From CAWAND01 sp963807065 (lineage in GTDB: Bacteria; Chloroflexota; Anaerolineae; Anaerolineales; E44-bin32), in NCBI GenBank assembly GCA_963807065.1, contig CAWDZQ010000002.1, positions 62,001 to 126,000 on the forward strand: a DNA stretch of 64,000 bases. Reading direction: 5' to 3'. Position numbers and translations under genes: made by a program. The first letter of the stretch is position 1, and every line of letters begins with the position of its first letter. The notes beneath the pieces are model-generated. The model saw only the letters and a program-made list of their open reading frames with translations, did not search any database and was not told the origin of the DNA. Shown here piece after piece: positions 19,737 through 28,514 of this stretch.

Positions 19737-20282
19737 GTGAACAGCCAACGGCAACCTCATGGCGAATTCAAACTCCAAACCGGAGGTGCAGCTGGATTGC
19801 GCGCCGTGCAACCGGACGATACGGATCGGCTGATCGGCCTCTTCAACCGGCTTTCTCCGGAGAGCGTCTACTACCGCTTTCTTGAAGCCCGTCGCCACCT
19901 ACCGCGCTCGCAGGCGGAGCTTTTCGCCAAGGTGGACTACGAGACCACGATGGCCATCGTGGCCACGCTTCAGCGCGACGGTGATGAAGACATCATCGGG
20001 GTGGCCCGCTACGCTTTGATCGAACCCGCCAAAGACGGCGTGGCTGAGGCAGCCATCGTGGTCGAGGACGCTTATCAAAGTCAGGGCCTGGGAACCGAGC
20101 TCCTGCACAGGCTCGTGGCCTACGCCGCGGCGCACGGTGTGCGTGCCTTCCAGGCTACCATTCACCAAAGCAACAGCCGCATCTTGCGCTTCATCGAACA
20201 CAGCCAGCTGGCGACCACCAAGCGCCTGGAAGGCAGCGTGTGGGACATCCTGGTCGACCTCCCTGCTCCCGAGGCGGATTGA
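19737..20282 (+). CDS. GNAT-family N-acetyltransferase
   Basis: A 181-residue protein with a GNAT fold. The N-terminal LRAVQPDDTDRLIGLFNRLS and ESVYYRFLEARRHLP pattern is like the acetyltransferase domain attached to acyl-CoA synthetases (Pat-type), here free-standing. The acetyl-CoA binding motif is VVEDAYQSQGLGTELLHRLV (residues about 107-126, QxxGxG). The substrate cannot be told; Pat-type enzymes acetylate protein lysines. GTG start with GGAGG 10 nt upstream. It converges on the antiporter gene with a 3-nt gap. Confidence 0.85.
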   Translation: MNSQRQPHGEFKLQTGGAAGLRAVQPDDTDRLIGLFNRLSPESVYYRFLEARRHLPRSQAELFAKVDYETTMAIVATLQRDGDEDIIGVARYALIEPAKDGVAEAAIVVEDAYQSQGLGTELLHRLVAYAAAHGVRAFQATIHQSNSRILRFIEHSQLATTKRLEGSVWDILVDLPAPEAD

Positions 20283-20285
20283 GGC

Positions 20286-22148
20286 TCAACCTCTTAACAG
20301 GTCAGCAGACCGTTGGACGGCATCCGGACTCCCGATCAGATCAATCCTATCCCCCATCTTGAGCTTCGTGTCACCATGCGGCACCATGATCGTGGCGTCC
20401 CGCTCCAGGCTGACGATCAGGGCGTTGCCCGGCAGGCGCACTTCCCGCACCCGGAGGTTGACCAGCGAAGCGTTCGCCAGGATGACTTCGCCGACCTCCA
20501 CCTCCGGTGATTCGTGCACCAGCACGTCAAACACCGTGGGATAGCGCAGCGCCCCTTCCAAAGCCATAGCGGTGGCCAACGCCGGCTGAACCACCTTGAC
20601 CCCCATCGCCTGAAGCTGGGGGACCAGATCCACGTCGCCGATGCGGCTGATGACGATCGGAATCTCAAACCGCTCGCTGGCCAGTCGACACAGGTCCAGC
20701 GTGGCCTGATTGGTGTGGGTCAGATCGATCAGGGCCCGCGCTCGTTCCGCCCCGATGCGCCCCAGCTGCGCTTCATCCTGGGTAGTGCCGATCACGACGG
20801 TCACGCCGGCCGCCTCCAGGTCGTGAAGGCGGGTGGAGCCGGGGCACAACAGGGTCACCGGTTCGTCGTAGGCACTCAGCCTCCGGGCCACATACTCGGT
20901 TATCTGATCCGAACCGACCAGGATAATGCCCTGGCGGCGTTGGCCGTCCTGAGCCCGGCACAGCCTCCCAAAGACCATCGGAGAAAGTGTGGTGGTCACC
21001 ACCGCCAGCAGGACGATCGACGCGTTGACGGCTTCATTGATGACGCCCAACTGGAGCGCGATGGCGGCCGCGGCAATGATCAGCGAAAGCCTCGACGAGA
21101 GCAACACCCCGGCGGCAAGCGTCTCCCGCCAGGGAAAAAGCAGGCGCAGCCCAAGGGCCGGGATGACCTTCACCAGATACGAGAGCCCTACCAAGATCAG
21201 CACCAACCAAATCGCCGAAGGCGAACTGACCAGCGCGGACAGATTGAAATCAACGCCGACCATGATGAAGAAGATGGGCACGAAGAACCCATAGCCGATG
21301 GCGTCCAGTTTGACCCGCGAGGCGGACTCCTCGTCGCCGGCCAGCAGGCCGGCGACGGCCCCGGCAAGAAAAGCACCCAGGATCAGCTCGACTCCCAACG
21401 CCTGGGCCAGCACCACCCAGGCGACCATGAAGGCCAGAGCCGCTCGGACCCGAATCTGGGACGTGGCATGGGTAACTTCGTCCAGGAGCCGCTTGAGCAG
21501 CGGCTGCTGCGCCACCCGCTGGACGGCGGTGGCGGCTATCAAAAACAGCGCCAGCAGGAGCGGGATGAGCAACAAGTCGAGGGTTGGACCCGGGCGGCCG
21601 AGCGCGATGACCACCGTCAGCAACACCAGGGTCACGAAGTCGGCGATCGACGCTTCGACCAGCACCAATTGGCCGAACTCGCCGCGGAGCAGGCCGCGTT
21701 CCTTTAACACCGGCACCACCACACCCAATGAAGTCGTGCTGAGGATCAGGCCCATCAGGAGGGGGTTGTCGACCACACCCAATCCACCGAGCACCAGGCC
21801 GCTCAATACGCCCAGCACAAGCGTCCCGGCGAAGAGCAAACCGGCCATCGGCAGCGGCCGATGCCACCAAGGGTGCCCCTTGCCCGTACGCCGGCTTCCG
21901 GTCAGCAAGTTGAAGTCAATCTCGAGCCCAGACAGGAACATCAAGAACGCAAAGCCGAACCCCTTGAGGAAATCCAGCGTGGGAGACGTCTCAACCAGGT
22001 TGAAGCCGCTGTGCCCGATCACCATCCCGGCAAGGATCTCGCCTACCACGATGGGCAGGCTGATCCAACGCAGGCGGCTGGTGGCAAGAGGGACGGCTAC
22101 GGCCAGAGCCGTAATCAAGAGCAGCGGCAGAAGAGTTTGTTGCTCCAA
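20286..22148 (-). CDS. CPA2-type monovalent cation:proton antiporter with C-terminal TrkA domains
   Basis: A 620-residue membrane protein of the KefB/RosB class. About the first 385 residues are highly hydrophobic with some 12 helices and the CPA2 landmarks VGEILAGMVIGHSG, FLMFLSGLEIDF and LGAFLAGAVAG. Then follow a Rossmann-like TrkA_N domain (residues about 400-520, IILVGSDQITEYVARRL) and a TrkA_C domain to the end (VNLRVREVRLPGNALIVSL). It likely exchanges K+ or Na+ for H+ under nucleotide or ligand control. The start is a TTG; no better start is near. CDS is complete. Confidence 0.88.
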   Translation of the reverse strand: MEQQTLLPLLLITALAVAVPLATSRLRWISLPIVVGEILAGMVIGHSGFNLVETSPTLDFLKGFGFAFLMFLSGLEIDFNLLTGSRRTGKGHPWWHRPLPMAGLLFAGTLVLGVLSGLVLGGLGVVDNPLLMGLILSTTSLGVVVPVLKERGLLRGEFGQLVLVEASIADFVTLVLLTVVIALGRPGPTLDLLLIPLLLALFLIAATAVQRVAQQPLLKRLLDEVTHATSQIRVRAALAFMVAWVVLAQALGVELILGAFLAGAVAGLLAGDEESASRVKLDAIGYGFFVPIFFIMVGVDFNLSALVSSPSAIWLVLILVGLSYLVKVIPALGLRLLFPWRETLAAGVLLSSRLSLIIAAAAIALQLGVINEAVNASIVLLAVVTTTLSPMVFGRLCRAQDGQRRQGIILVGSDQITEYVARRLSAYDEPVTLLCPGSTRLHDLEAAGVTVVIGTTQDEAQLGRIGAERARALIDLTHTNQATLDLCRLASERFEIPIVISRIGDVDLVPQLQAMGVKVVQPALATAMALEGALRYPTVFDVLVHESPEVEVGEVILANASLVNLRVREVRLPGNALIVSLERDATIMVPHGDTKLKMGDRIDLIGSPDAVQRSADLLRG

Positions 22149-22210
22149 GGATCGGTCCTTTGCTTACGGTGTCGCTCAGGTGGATTCTCCTAGTTTACCG
22201 GTTTTGGTCG

Positions 22211-24622
22211 CTAGTTAGAATCCGGCTGTGTATAGAGATTGCGGTAGATATCGAAGATCTCGTAGATCGTGGTCAGGTAGCGATGCGTCTGATCCAGGCG
22301 GATGACCTCCAGGAACAGGTCGGGGTCATCCGGCGCCAGATCCTTCCAGATGGCCGAGTTGCCGGGGCCGGCATTGTACGCCGCCAGTGCTGCAAACAGG
22401 TCGCCATCGAAGCGGTCACGCTGCTGGGCAAGGTAGTAGGTGCCAAAACGTACGCTCACCAACGGCCGATACAGATCGTCGGATGAATATCCCGTCGGCC
22501 AACCCAGTTGGTCGGCGATAGACTGCCCGGTGGAGGGAATCACCTGCATCAACCCCCGGGCGGCCGCATAGGAGGTGATGAACCCCTCGAACAGGCTCTC
22601 CTGCCGGACCACCGACAACAGGAAGAGCCCATCGAACCCCTGGTTCACGGCTTCGGGCAGGATGATGTCTCCAAAGTATGGGCCAAAGCGGATGTGGTTG
22701 AAGTAGACCGGGGCCTGCATCGTGGCGGCATCGTCCATCCCCGCCAAGTTGAGCACCTGGCGGGCGGCGAAGATAGCGGGTTGGTAAAGACCGATGTCAA
22801 GCAGCGCCTGCATCAGTTGGTAGGTCGCCACGGGGTCATTCTCGACGGCGTGACGCAGAGCCTCAAACTCCTGCTTGGCGGGGCCCGTCTGGCCCAACGC
22901 CCACAGCTCTCGGCCACGGATCATCCGCGGATCAGTCGACAGGCTTTGGCTCAGTTCATCGAGCTGCAGGCCGGGATCCAGATCAAAGGTCGTCCGCATC
23001 CAGGCCTCCGCATCCGCCTTCTCCAAGGCAAGGTCGGTGGTGAAGTTGAAAAGTCCAAGGGGTTCGAACAGGGACCGGCCCGCCAGCAGATCGGCGGCCC
23101 TTTCCGAGTAGTAGCCCGTGGGATCGGCAGCCGCCGCCTGCTCCCAAGCGGCTTTGGCTTCATCGCCTTTGCCCAAAGCCTGATCGGCTTTGCCGATCCA
23201 CAGCTGCGTGGCGGCACGCTGTCCGCTGGTGCTCGCCAGATCCCCTGCCCGACCCAAGGCACTCAGTGCGCCGCTGAAGTCCCCGTCTCGGTACAGGACA
23301 ATGGCCGCTTCAAAGACCGCCTGGTAGTCCAGGTCGGATCCGGGATAGGTCTCGGGCAGGCCAAGCCAGATTTCGGCGGCGCGCTGCAGATCCTTGTTGC
23401 GCTCTGCGGTTCGGCCAGCGTTGAACAACGCCTGGGGAGCTTGGCTGCTCTGAGGACGATTGGCGGCAAAATCCAGATAAGTCTGCACCGCCAGCGAGTA
23501 TTGGTCCAAGTACGCCCACTGCGTGTATGCCTTGTCCATCCAGGCATCCTCAAAGTGAGGATCGTCAGGATAGCTCTGGATCACCGCTTCGAAATCCCGG
23601 ACCGCTCCTTGGGCATCGCCCAGGGCTCTGCGGGTGAGACCCAGGTAGTAGTAAGCCGTTCCCGAAGGTTCGGATTGCACCGCCCGGCTCAAGGCCGCCA
23701 GCGCCGGTTCGTACGCCGCCGCATTGAAATCAACCAGGCCGCGCTGGAAATCATCCTCCGGGACTTCGGCGTTGACCAGCCGGACCAGGCCAACGTAGCT
23801 GTCGTAGGCGGTAGGGAAGTTGTCCACGGAGTCCTGATAGCGTTGGTAGGCGCCCTGGGAGTCGCCCATCGTCTCCAACACCTGCCCCGCCAGCAGATTG
23901 GCCGTGGCGCGCGTCGAATCATCTGGCGCGAAACGGTAGATCTCGTCGAACTTGGCCAGTGCCTGGGAAAGATCGCCCGCCTCCACAAAAGCCTGGCCGA
24001 TCTTGATCTGCAAGGCGACATCACCGGACAGATGGGGCAGCTGAAGGGCTGCCTGGTACTCGGCCACGGCCGAAGCCGGATCTCCCGAAGCACGCAGGGC
24101 GTCGCCGATGTCTTCGTGCACCAGCGAATCAATTCGCCCGGGGCGCAGATCCAGGTACTGCCGAAAGTCGGGGATCGCCTGCGCAGGGTCATCGCCGGCT
24201 TGTCTGGATTCGGCACGTAGGAAATAGGCCAGCCCGAGCTGGGGATCGTCAGGGTGGGTGGTGATGAGATCAGAGAGGACGGTGATCGCTTGGTCGTAGC
24301 GTTCGGCCTCGACCAACACCAGTCCCAGCCCGAGCGCCGCCTGCGCCTCCACCTCTGCCGGGGGACTGTTACCCATTACGGTCTGATAATCCTCGACCGC
24401 CGTGTCCCAATCTCCGACGAAGCGCGCCCGATCCGCTGTGTCCAGCCATTCGGCAGGCTTGGGGGTGGGCGTCGGCGTGGGTATGGGGGTAACGGTGGCC
24501 GTTGCGGTAAGGGTGGGCGTGGCGGTCGGCTGTGTGGCGAGCGACCCGGGGGCGCTGCAGGCTACCGAGGCAGCGAGAAGGACCGCGACCAGCGAACCCA
24601 CGACCTGGGCTGGGGAAGGCAT
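22211..24622 (-). CDS. TPR-repeat lipoprotein with C-terminal SLT lytic transglycosylase domain
   Basis: About 803 residues. From the ATG at 24622 the N-terminus is a lipoprotein signal (VVGSLVAVLLAASVAC) followed by a Thr/Pro linker (PTATPTLTATATVTPIPTPTPTPKP). Then come many TPR-like helical pairs to about residue 610 and a goose-type SLT domain: SVVRQESLFEGFITSYAAARG (catalytic Glu), GLMQVIPSTGQSIA and AALAAYNAGPGNSAIWK. The architecture is that of soluble lytic transglycosylase Slt70, which cleaves peptidoglycan. Longer in-frame starts upstream overlap the promoter, so they are rejected. Confidence 0.88.
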   Translation of the reverse strand: MPSPAQVVGSLVAVLLAASVACSAPGSLATQPTATPTLTATATVTPIPTPTPTPKPAEWLDTADRARFVGDWDTAVEDYQTVMGNSPPAEVEAQAALGLGLVLVEAERYDQAITVLSDLITTHPDDPQLGLAYFLRAESRQAGDDPAQAIPDFRQYLDLRPGRIDSLVHEDIGDALRASGDPASAVAEYQAALQLPHLSGDVALQIKIGQAFVEAGDLSQALAKFDEIYRFAPDDSTRATANLLAGQVLETMGDSQGAYQRYQDSVDNFPTAYDSYVGLVRLVNAEVPEDDFQRGLVDFNAAAYEPALAALSRAVQSEPSGTAYYYLGLTRRALGDAQGAVRDFEAVIQSYPDDPHFEDAWMDKAYTQWAYLDQYSLAVQTYLDFAANRPQSSQAPQALFNAGRTAERNKDLQRAAEIWLGLPETYPGSDLDYQAVFEAAIVLYRDGDFSGALSALGRAGDLASTSGQRAATQLWIGKADQALGKGDEAKAAWEQAAAADPTGYYSERAADLLAGRSLFEPLGLFNFTTDLALEKADAEAWMRTTFDLDPGLQLDELSQSLSTDPRMIRGRELWALGQTGPAKQEFEALRHAVENDPVATYQLMQALLDIGLYQPAIFAARQVLNLAGMDDAATMQAPVYFNHIRFGPYFGDIILPEAVNQGFDGLFLLSVVRQESLFEGFITSYAAARGLMQVIPSTGQSIADQLGWPTGYSSDDLYRPLVSVRFGTYYLAQQRDRFDGDLFAALAAYNAGPGNSAIWKDLAPDDPDLFLEVIRLDQTHRYLTTIYEIFDIYRNLYTQPDSN

Positions 24623-24629
24623 GCGGGCC

Positions 24630-24658
24630 ATCATAAAGGCAGCCCATGGGGGTGTCAA
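24630..24658 (-). promoter_or_regulatory. Near-consensus promoter giving a leaderless SLT-lipoprotein mRNA
   Basis: TTGACA at 24653-24658 and TATGAT at 24630-24635 are 17 nt apart on the minus strand. Only 7 nt separate the -10 box from the ATG at 24622, so transcription would begin at or one base before the start codon. No Shine-Dalgarno is present. Confidence 0.85.
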
Positions 24659-24682
24659 CCATCGTCGCAGACGCGGCTCATC

Positions 24683-24711
24683 TTGCGCCCTCTTGGGCTC
24701 CATGCTAAACT
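24683..24711 (+). promoter_or_regulatory. Promoter of the kinase-GNAT-ahcY operon
   Basis: TTGCGC at 24683-24688 and TAAACT at 24706-24711 with a 17-nt spacer. The start would be near 24718, leaving a leader of about 100 nt that contains the terminator hairpin at 24729-24754. It is divergent from the lipoprotein promoter. Confidence 0.65.
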
Positions 24712-24728
24712 ACGCCGTTGTGGCCATC

Positions 24729-24754
24729 GCGCTCTCCCCTGAGAGCGCCTTTTT
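24729..24754 (+). terminator. Intrinsic terminator inside the kinase-ahcY leader (candidate attenuator)
   Basis: A perfect 8-bp stem (GCGCTCTC/GAGAGCGC) with a 4-nt loop is followed by CTTTTTG. No plus-strand gene ends upstream, because the upstream gene is divergent, so the likely role is premature termination. Further down, GGACAA/TTGTCC enclosing GGATC/GATCC could form a second structure before the ribosome binding site AAGGAAG. Confidence 0.75.
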
Positions 24755-24819
24755 GTGCCGGGACAAGAGGGATCGGCTGATCCGGCGTTGTCCTGCCGAA
24801 AGGAAGTTCGACGCCAGCA

Positions 24820-25770
24820 ATGCGACTCGTCCTGACAGGTTCCATCGCGTTTGACTATCTGATGACCTTCCCGGGACGTTTCCGGGACCACATCCTGGTC
24901 GATCGGCTGGACCATATCAGCTTGTCCTTCCTGGTGGACAGCCTGGTGCGTCGCCGCGGCGGAATCGCCGCCAACATCGCCTACACCCTTGCCCTCTTGG
25001 GGGAGCACCCCACGGTTATGGCCACGGTGGGCGAAGACTTCGCCGAGTACGCCGCCTTGTTGACCGGCATGGGTGTTGACCTCGAGGGTATCCGGGTCAT
25101 TCCAGACATGTTCACGGCTTCCTTTTTTGTGAACACCGATCAGAACAACGCCCAGATCGCCAGCTTCTACACCGGCGCCATGTCCCATGCTCGCCAGCTT
25201 TCCTTTAAGGAACTGACGGGGCCGGTGGACCTGGCGGTGATCTCGGCCAACGATCCGGAGGCCATGCGAAGCTATGTTGTGCAGTGCCGTGAGATGGGCG
25301 TTCCCTACATCTACGATCCCAGCCAGCAGACGGTCCGGGCCGACGCCGAGACGCTGATCCAAGGCATTGAAAGCTGCATGGCCTTGTTCGTCAATGACTA
25401 CGAGTTCGGACTGATCGAGGAAAAGACGGGCCTGTCACTGGCCGATATCCAGAAGGGTTCCGACTTCGTGGTGGTCACGCGCGGCGAGGACGGAGCCGAT
25501 ATCCACGCCGATGGCGGCCCAATTCACATCCCCGCCGTGGCCCCGGACCAAATCACGGATCCCACCGGCGTCGGCGATGCGTTCCGAGCGGGATTCTTGA
25601 AGGGGCACATGCGCGGTCTCAGCCTCGAAAGGTGCGGGCAGATGGGTGCCGTCGCAGCCGCCTACTGCCTGGAGAACCAGGGCCCTCAGGGCCACAGCTT
25701 CGCACCTGCGGCCTTCGTCGAACGCTTCCGCCATAACTTCGACGACCAGGGCGACCTCGAACAGTTTTGA
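24820..25770 (+). CDS. PfkB-family carbohydrate/nucleoside kinase, probably adenosine kinase
   Basis: A 316-residue ribokinase-family kinase. The N-terminal signature RRGGIAANIAYTLALLG (residues about 45-61) and the C-terminal DPTGVGDAFRAGFLKG (about 247-262, catalytic Asp in GVGD) are both present. The lid-region residues MFTASFFVNTDQNNAQIASF resemble bacterial adenosine/ribokinase-type enzymes. The adenosine assignment is inferred from co-transcription with ahcY, whose product is adenosine. It overlaps the downstream GNAT gene by one base (TGATG). Confidence 0.85.
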   Translation: MRLVLTGSIAFDYLMTFPGRFRDHILVDRLDHISLSFLVDSLVRRRGGIAANIAYTLALLGEHPTVMATVGEDFAEYAALLTGMGVDLEGIRVIPDMFTASFFVNTDQNNAQIASFYTGAMSHARQLSFKELTGPVDLAVISANDPEAMRSYVVQCREMGVPYIYDPSQQTVRADAETLIQGIESCMALFVNDYEFGLIEEKTGLSLADIQKGSDFVVVTRGEDGADIHADGGPIHIPAVAPDQITDPTGVGDAFRAGFLKGHMRGLSLERCGQMGAVAAAYCLENQGPQGHSFAPAAFVERFRHNFDDQGDLEQF

Positions 25771-26531
25771 TGGCCACCTCGCCCCCGCCAACCGCCTTGC
25801 TGCCGGTGCTGGAATCGGACCGAGTTTGGTGCGCTTACGCGCTGGCCGACCTCGATCCGCACTACGCACCGAATTGCACCTGGCTGGTTAACGGGAACGC
25901 GGCCGTGCTGGTCTATGACGGGCTGATCCCGCCGGTGCTGTTTGCCCATGGCGACCCACTCGACGCCGCTGCGCTGTTTGATCAGGTGCCGCCGCGCCGC
26001 TACCAATTCACTTTGATGGGGATTCACCGCGACCTGCTGGGCGAGCGGCTCCAGCCGGAGTTTGAAAAGTCGATGTGGCGGATGGCGCTTCAAACCTCCG
26101 CCTTCCCCACCCTAGACGACGCCGGCGTGGTGCGGCTTGGAGCGGCAGATCTGTCGGCTGTCCTGGCACTCACCGCCGACCATCCCGACCGCCCGGACTC
26201 CTTCGCCGCCGATCAACTCGCCCAAGGGGTTTTCTATGGCTTGGCCACCGAGGAAGGACTGGCGGCCATTGCCGGCACGCACGTTCTGGCGCCAGAATCC
26301 CGCGTGGCGGCCGTGGGAAACGTCTTTACGCGCCCTGACCTGCGGGGACAAGGATTGGGGACTCGGGTGACGGCCGCCGTGGTCGGTGCGCTCATTGAAG
26401 CCGGGATTGAAACCATCGTCCTCAACGTAGCCATGGACAACCAACCCGCCATCCGGGTCTACCGCAAACTCGGATTCTGGCCCTATCGCGGTTATTATGA
26501 AGGCATTGCCAGCCTTAAGAACAGCCGATGA
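25770..26531 (+). CDS. GNAT-family acetyltransferase (FR47-like)
   Basis: About 253 residues. The N-terminal 120 residues are a less conserved domain seen in FR47-like two-domain acetyltransferases. The C-terminal half is a GNAT domain with VGNVFTRPDLRGQGLGTRVT (acetyl-CoA loop, RxxGxG) and VLNVAMDNQPAIRVYRKLGF, the classic motif B ending. The substrate is unknown. Its place between an adenosine-kinase-like gene and ahcY, with one-base overlap upstream and 21 nt to ahcY, argues for a shared transcript but not for a shared pathway. Confidence 0.85.
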   Translation: MATSPPPTALLPVLESDRVWCAYALADLDPHYAPNCTWLVNGNAAVLVYDGLIPPVLFAHGDPLDAAALFDQVPPRRYQFTLMGIHRDLLGERLQPEFEKSMWRMALQTSAFPTLDDAGVVRLGAADLSAVLALTADHPDRPDSFAADQLAQGVFYGLATEEGLAAIAGTHVLAPESRVAAVGNVFTRPDLRGQGLGTRVTAAVVGALIEAGIETIVLNVAMDNQPAIRVYRKLGFWPYRGYYEGIASLKNSR

Positions 26532-26552
26532 ATCAGCTATGGAGCCCTGTTT

Positions 26553-27815
26553 ATGACCAACGAGTATGACGTTAAGGATCTTAACCTGGCCGAGGGCGGC
26601 CGCCATCGAATTCAATGGGCGGAGCAAGAGATGCCCGTTCTGACCCAGATCCGCGAGCGCTTTGCCAAGGAGCAGCCGCTGAAGGGGGCCAAGCTCTCAG
26701 CCTGCCTGCACGTCACGGCCGAGACCGGCAATCTGATGCGCGCCCTCCAAGCCGGGGGCGCCGACGTGGTGCTGTGCGCCTCCAACCCGCTTTCCACCCA
26801 AGACGATGTGGCCGCCTCCCTGGTCTCGCACTACGAAATCCCGGTCTTCGCCGTGAAGGGCGAGAACAATGAGACCTACTACGAGCACATTCACAAGGCG
26901 TTGGATCACCACCCTGTGATGACCATGGACGACGGTGCCGACCTGGTGAGCACCCTCCACAAGGACCGGCGCGATCAGCTGCCTGAGATCGTGGGCGGGA
27001 CCGAGGAAACCACCACCGGCGTGATCCGTCTGCGAGCCATGGCTGCCGAAGGCGCACTCAAGTTTCCGGTGCTGGCGGTCAACGATTCGATGACCAAGCA
27101 CTTCTTTGACAACCGCTACGGCACCGGCCAATCGACCCTCGACGGGATCATCCGCGCCACCAACGTGCTGCTGGCCGGCAAGAACTTCGTGGTTGGCGGC
27201 TACGGCTGGTGCGGACGGGGGCTGGCCAACCGGGCCCGCGGCATGGGTGCCAATGTTATCGTGACCGAAGTCGATCCTCTGTCCGCTCTGGAGGCCGTGA
27301 TGGACGGTTTCCGGGTGATGCCGATGGAAGAGGCGGCGCCGATCGGGGACATCTTCTGCACCCTGACCGGCGACATTCACGTGCTCGACCAACACCACTT
27401 TGATGCCATGAAGGATGGCGCCATCATCTCCAACTCGGGGCATTTCAACGTGGAGATCAACATCCCGGCCCTGGAGGCAATGTCGTCGGAAAAGCGTCGC
27501 GTGCGTGAGTTCGTCGACCAGTACACGCTCCCGGATGGACGGCAGATCAACCTACTCGGCGAGGGACGCCTTGTCAACCTGGCCGCCGCCGAAGGCCACC
27601 CGGCCAGCGTGATGGACATGTCCTTTGCCAACCAGGCCCTGGGCCTGAAGTACATTATGGAGAACAGCCAGGACCTGGAAAACAAGGTCTATGTCATCCC
27701 GGAAGACATCGACCGCGAAATCGCCCGCCTCAAACTCGAAGCCATGCAGGTGACCATCGACCGCCTGACCGATGAGCAGACCAAGTACCTAAACTCGTGG
27801 GAAGAAGGCACCTAA
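26553..27815 (+). CDS. ahcY: Adenosylhomocysteinase (S-adenosyl-L-homocysteine hydrolase)
   Basis: A 420-residue cytoplasmic, NAD-dependent enzyme that cleaves S-adenosylhomocysteine to adenosine and homocysteine. Family blocks: LTGAKLSACLHVTAETGNLM-like KLSACLHVTAETGNLMRAL at the N-terminus, VLCASNPLSTQDDVAA, and the NAD-binding loop VVGGYGWCGRGLANRARGMG at residues about 212-231. The C-terminus ends NSWEEGT instead of the PxxYRY tail common in the family. The short form lacks the roughly 40-residue insertion of some bacterial AhcY. The kinase upstream would remove the adenosine product, pulling the reaction forward. Confidence 0.93.
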   Translation: MTNEYDVKDLNLAEGGRHRIQWAEQEMPVLTQIRERFAKEQPLKGAKLSACLHVTAETGNLMRALQAGGADVVLCASNPLSTQDDVAASLVSHYEIPVFAVKGENNETYYEHIHKALDHHPVMTMDDGADLVSTLHKDRRDQLPEIVGGTEETTTGVIRLRAMAAEGALKFPVLAVNDSMTKHFFDNRYGTGQSTLDGIIRATNVLLAGKNFVVGGYGWCGRGLANRARGMGANVIVTEVDPLSALEAVMDGFRVMPMEEAAPIGDIFCTLTGDIHVLDQHHFDAMKDGAIISNSGHFNVEINIPALEAMSSEKRRVREFVDQYTLPDGRQINLLGEGRLVNLAAAEGHPASVMDMSFANQALGLKYIMENSQDLENKVYVIPEDIDREIARLKLEAMQVTIDRLTDEQTKYLNSWEEGT

Positions 27816-27840
27816 ACCAAATCCAGGATCGGTCGAGTTA

Positions 27841-27871
27841 AAAAGGGCGGGCCGAATGGCCCGCCCTTTTT
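27841..27871. terminator. Bidirectional intrinsic terminator after ahcY
   Basis: AAAAGGGCGGGCC and GGCCCGCCCTTTT pair perfectly (13 bp) around a GAAT loop, followed by one more T on the plus strand and preceded by A's that give a U-run on the minus strand. It ends the ahcY operon and the converging lipoprotein gene at 27966. Confidence 0.92.
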
Positions 27872-27965
27872 GCTCGTTTCGGCCCTGAAATCCTCCACCC
27901 TGCCCAATTCAACGCTCTAATTGTGCTTTTCTTCACAAAGACAGGAGTGGCTACACCGCCCCCGA

Positions 27966-28502
27966 CTAGGGGGTTGCCGATGCTTCGACGGCAGGAGCTG
28001 CGGTGGCGGCGGTGACCTCAAGCACCACGTAGACTTCTTCGCCGAACGCCCGGCCGTCTGGGTCTTGTGCCTGCCATCGTCCAATGATCTCACCCGAGGC
28101 TTCGGGCACCAGGACGCTTACCTGCCAAACTGCCAGGGTTCCCGCTCTGGCCGGATAGAGGGCGATCGGCGTGCTGCCGGCGAGAGGGTTGGGTAGGGCC
28201 GGGATGAGGCGGTAGCCGGGTCCCCAATCGCACTCTCCCGTGTTTTGGACAGACCACTGTTTGACCAGTTGCTCGCCCGGAGCAGCCTGCGAACCATCCG
28301 GGAGGCTAAGGTCGGCGACAAAGGCAGCGTCGTCGACGCAATCCGGCGGAGGCGTCGGAGGCAGGCCCACGTCCGTCGAGACTGCGGAAGGCAACGTGTC
28401 GAGAGGAGGGATGGTGGATGCAGATGGCGGGGCTTGGGGACCCTCGCCGCACGCGGCCAGGAGCCAACTCGCGATGACAATGCCAATCCAGAGGCGCGGC
28501 AT
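27966..28502 (-). CDS. Lipoprotein with an NBR1-type Ig-like domain
   Basis: A 178-residue exported lipoprotein. The signal peptide ends in the lipobox WLLAACGE (Cys at residue 18), followed by a Pro/Ser/Thr linker to about residue 53. The rest is one Ig-like domain of the NBR1 (Next to BRCA1) type: FVADLSLPDGSQAAPGEQLV, then KQWSVQNTGECDWGPGYRL and a final strand EEVYVVLEVTA. Such domains are common in surface lipoproteins of Chloroflexota. Function unknown, presumably surface binding. ATG at 28502 with a TATAAT only 6 nt upstream. Confidence 0.82.
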   Translation of the reverse strand: MPRLWIGIVIASWLLAACGEGPQAPPSASTIPPLDTLPSAVSTDVGLPPTPPPDCVDDAAFVADLSLPDGSQAAPGEQLVKQWSVQNTGECDWGPGYRLIPALPNPLAGSTPIALYPARAGTLAVWQVSVLVPEASGEIIGRWQAQDPDGRAFGEEVYVVLEVTAATAAPAVEASATP

Positions 28503-28508
28503 GGGCCG

Positions 28509-28514
28509 ATTATA
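28509..28514 (-). promoter_or_regulatory. -10 box placing a leaderless start on the NBR1-domain lipoprotein
   Basis: A perfect TATAAT on the minus strand ends 6 nt before the ATG at 28502. No clear -35 box and no Shine-Dalgarno are seen. Transcription would start at the start codon or one base before it. Confidence 0.65.

Noticed and set aside
24718..24819. SAH riboswitch upstream of the ahcY operon
   Set aside because: I do not see the conserved core of the known SAH class; kept only as an attenuator candidate.
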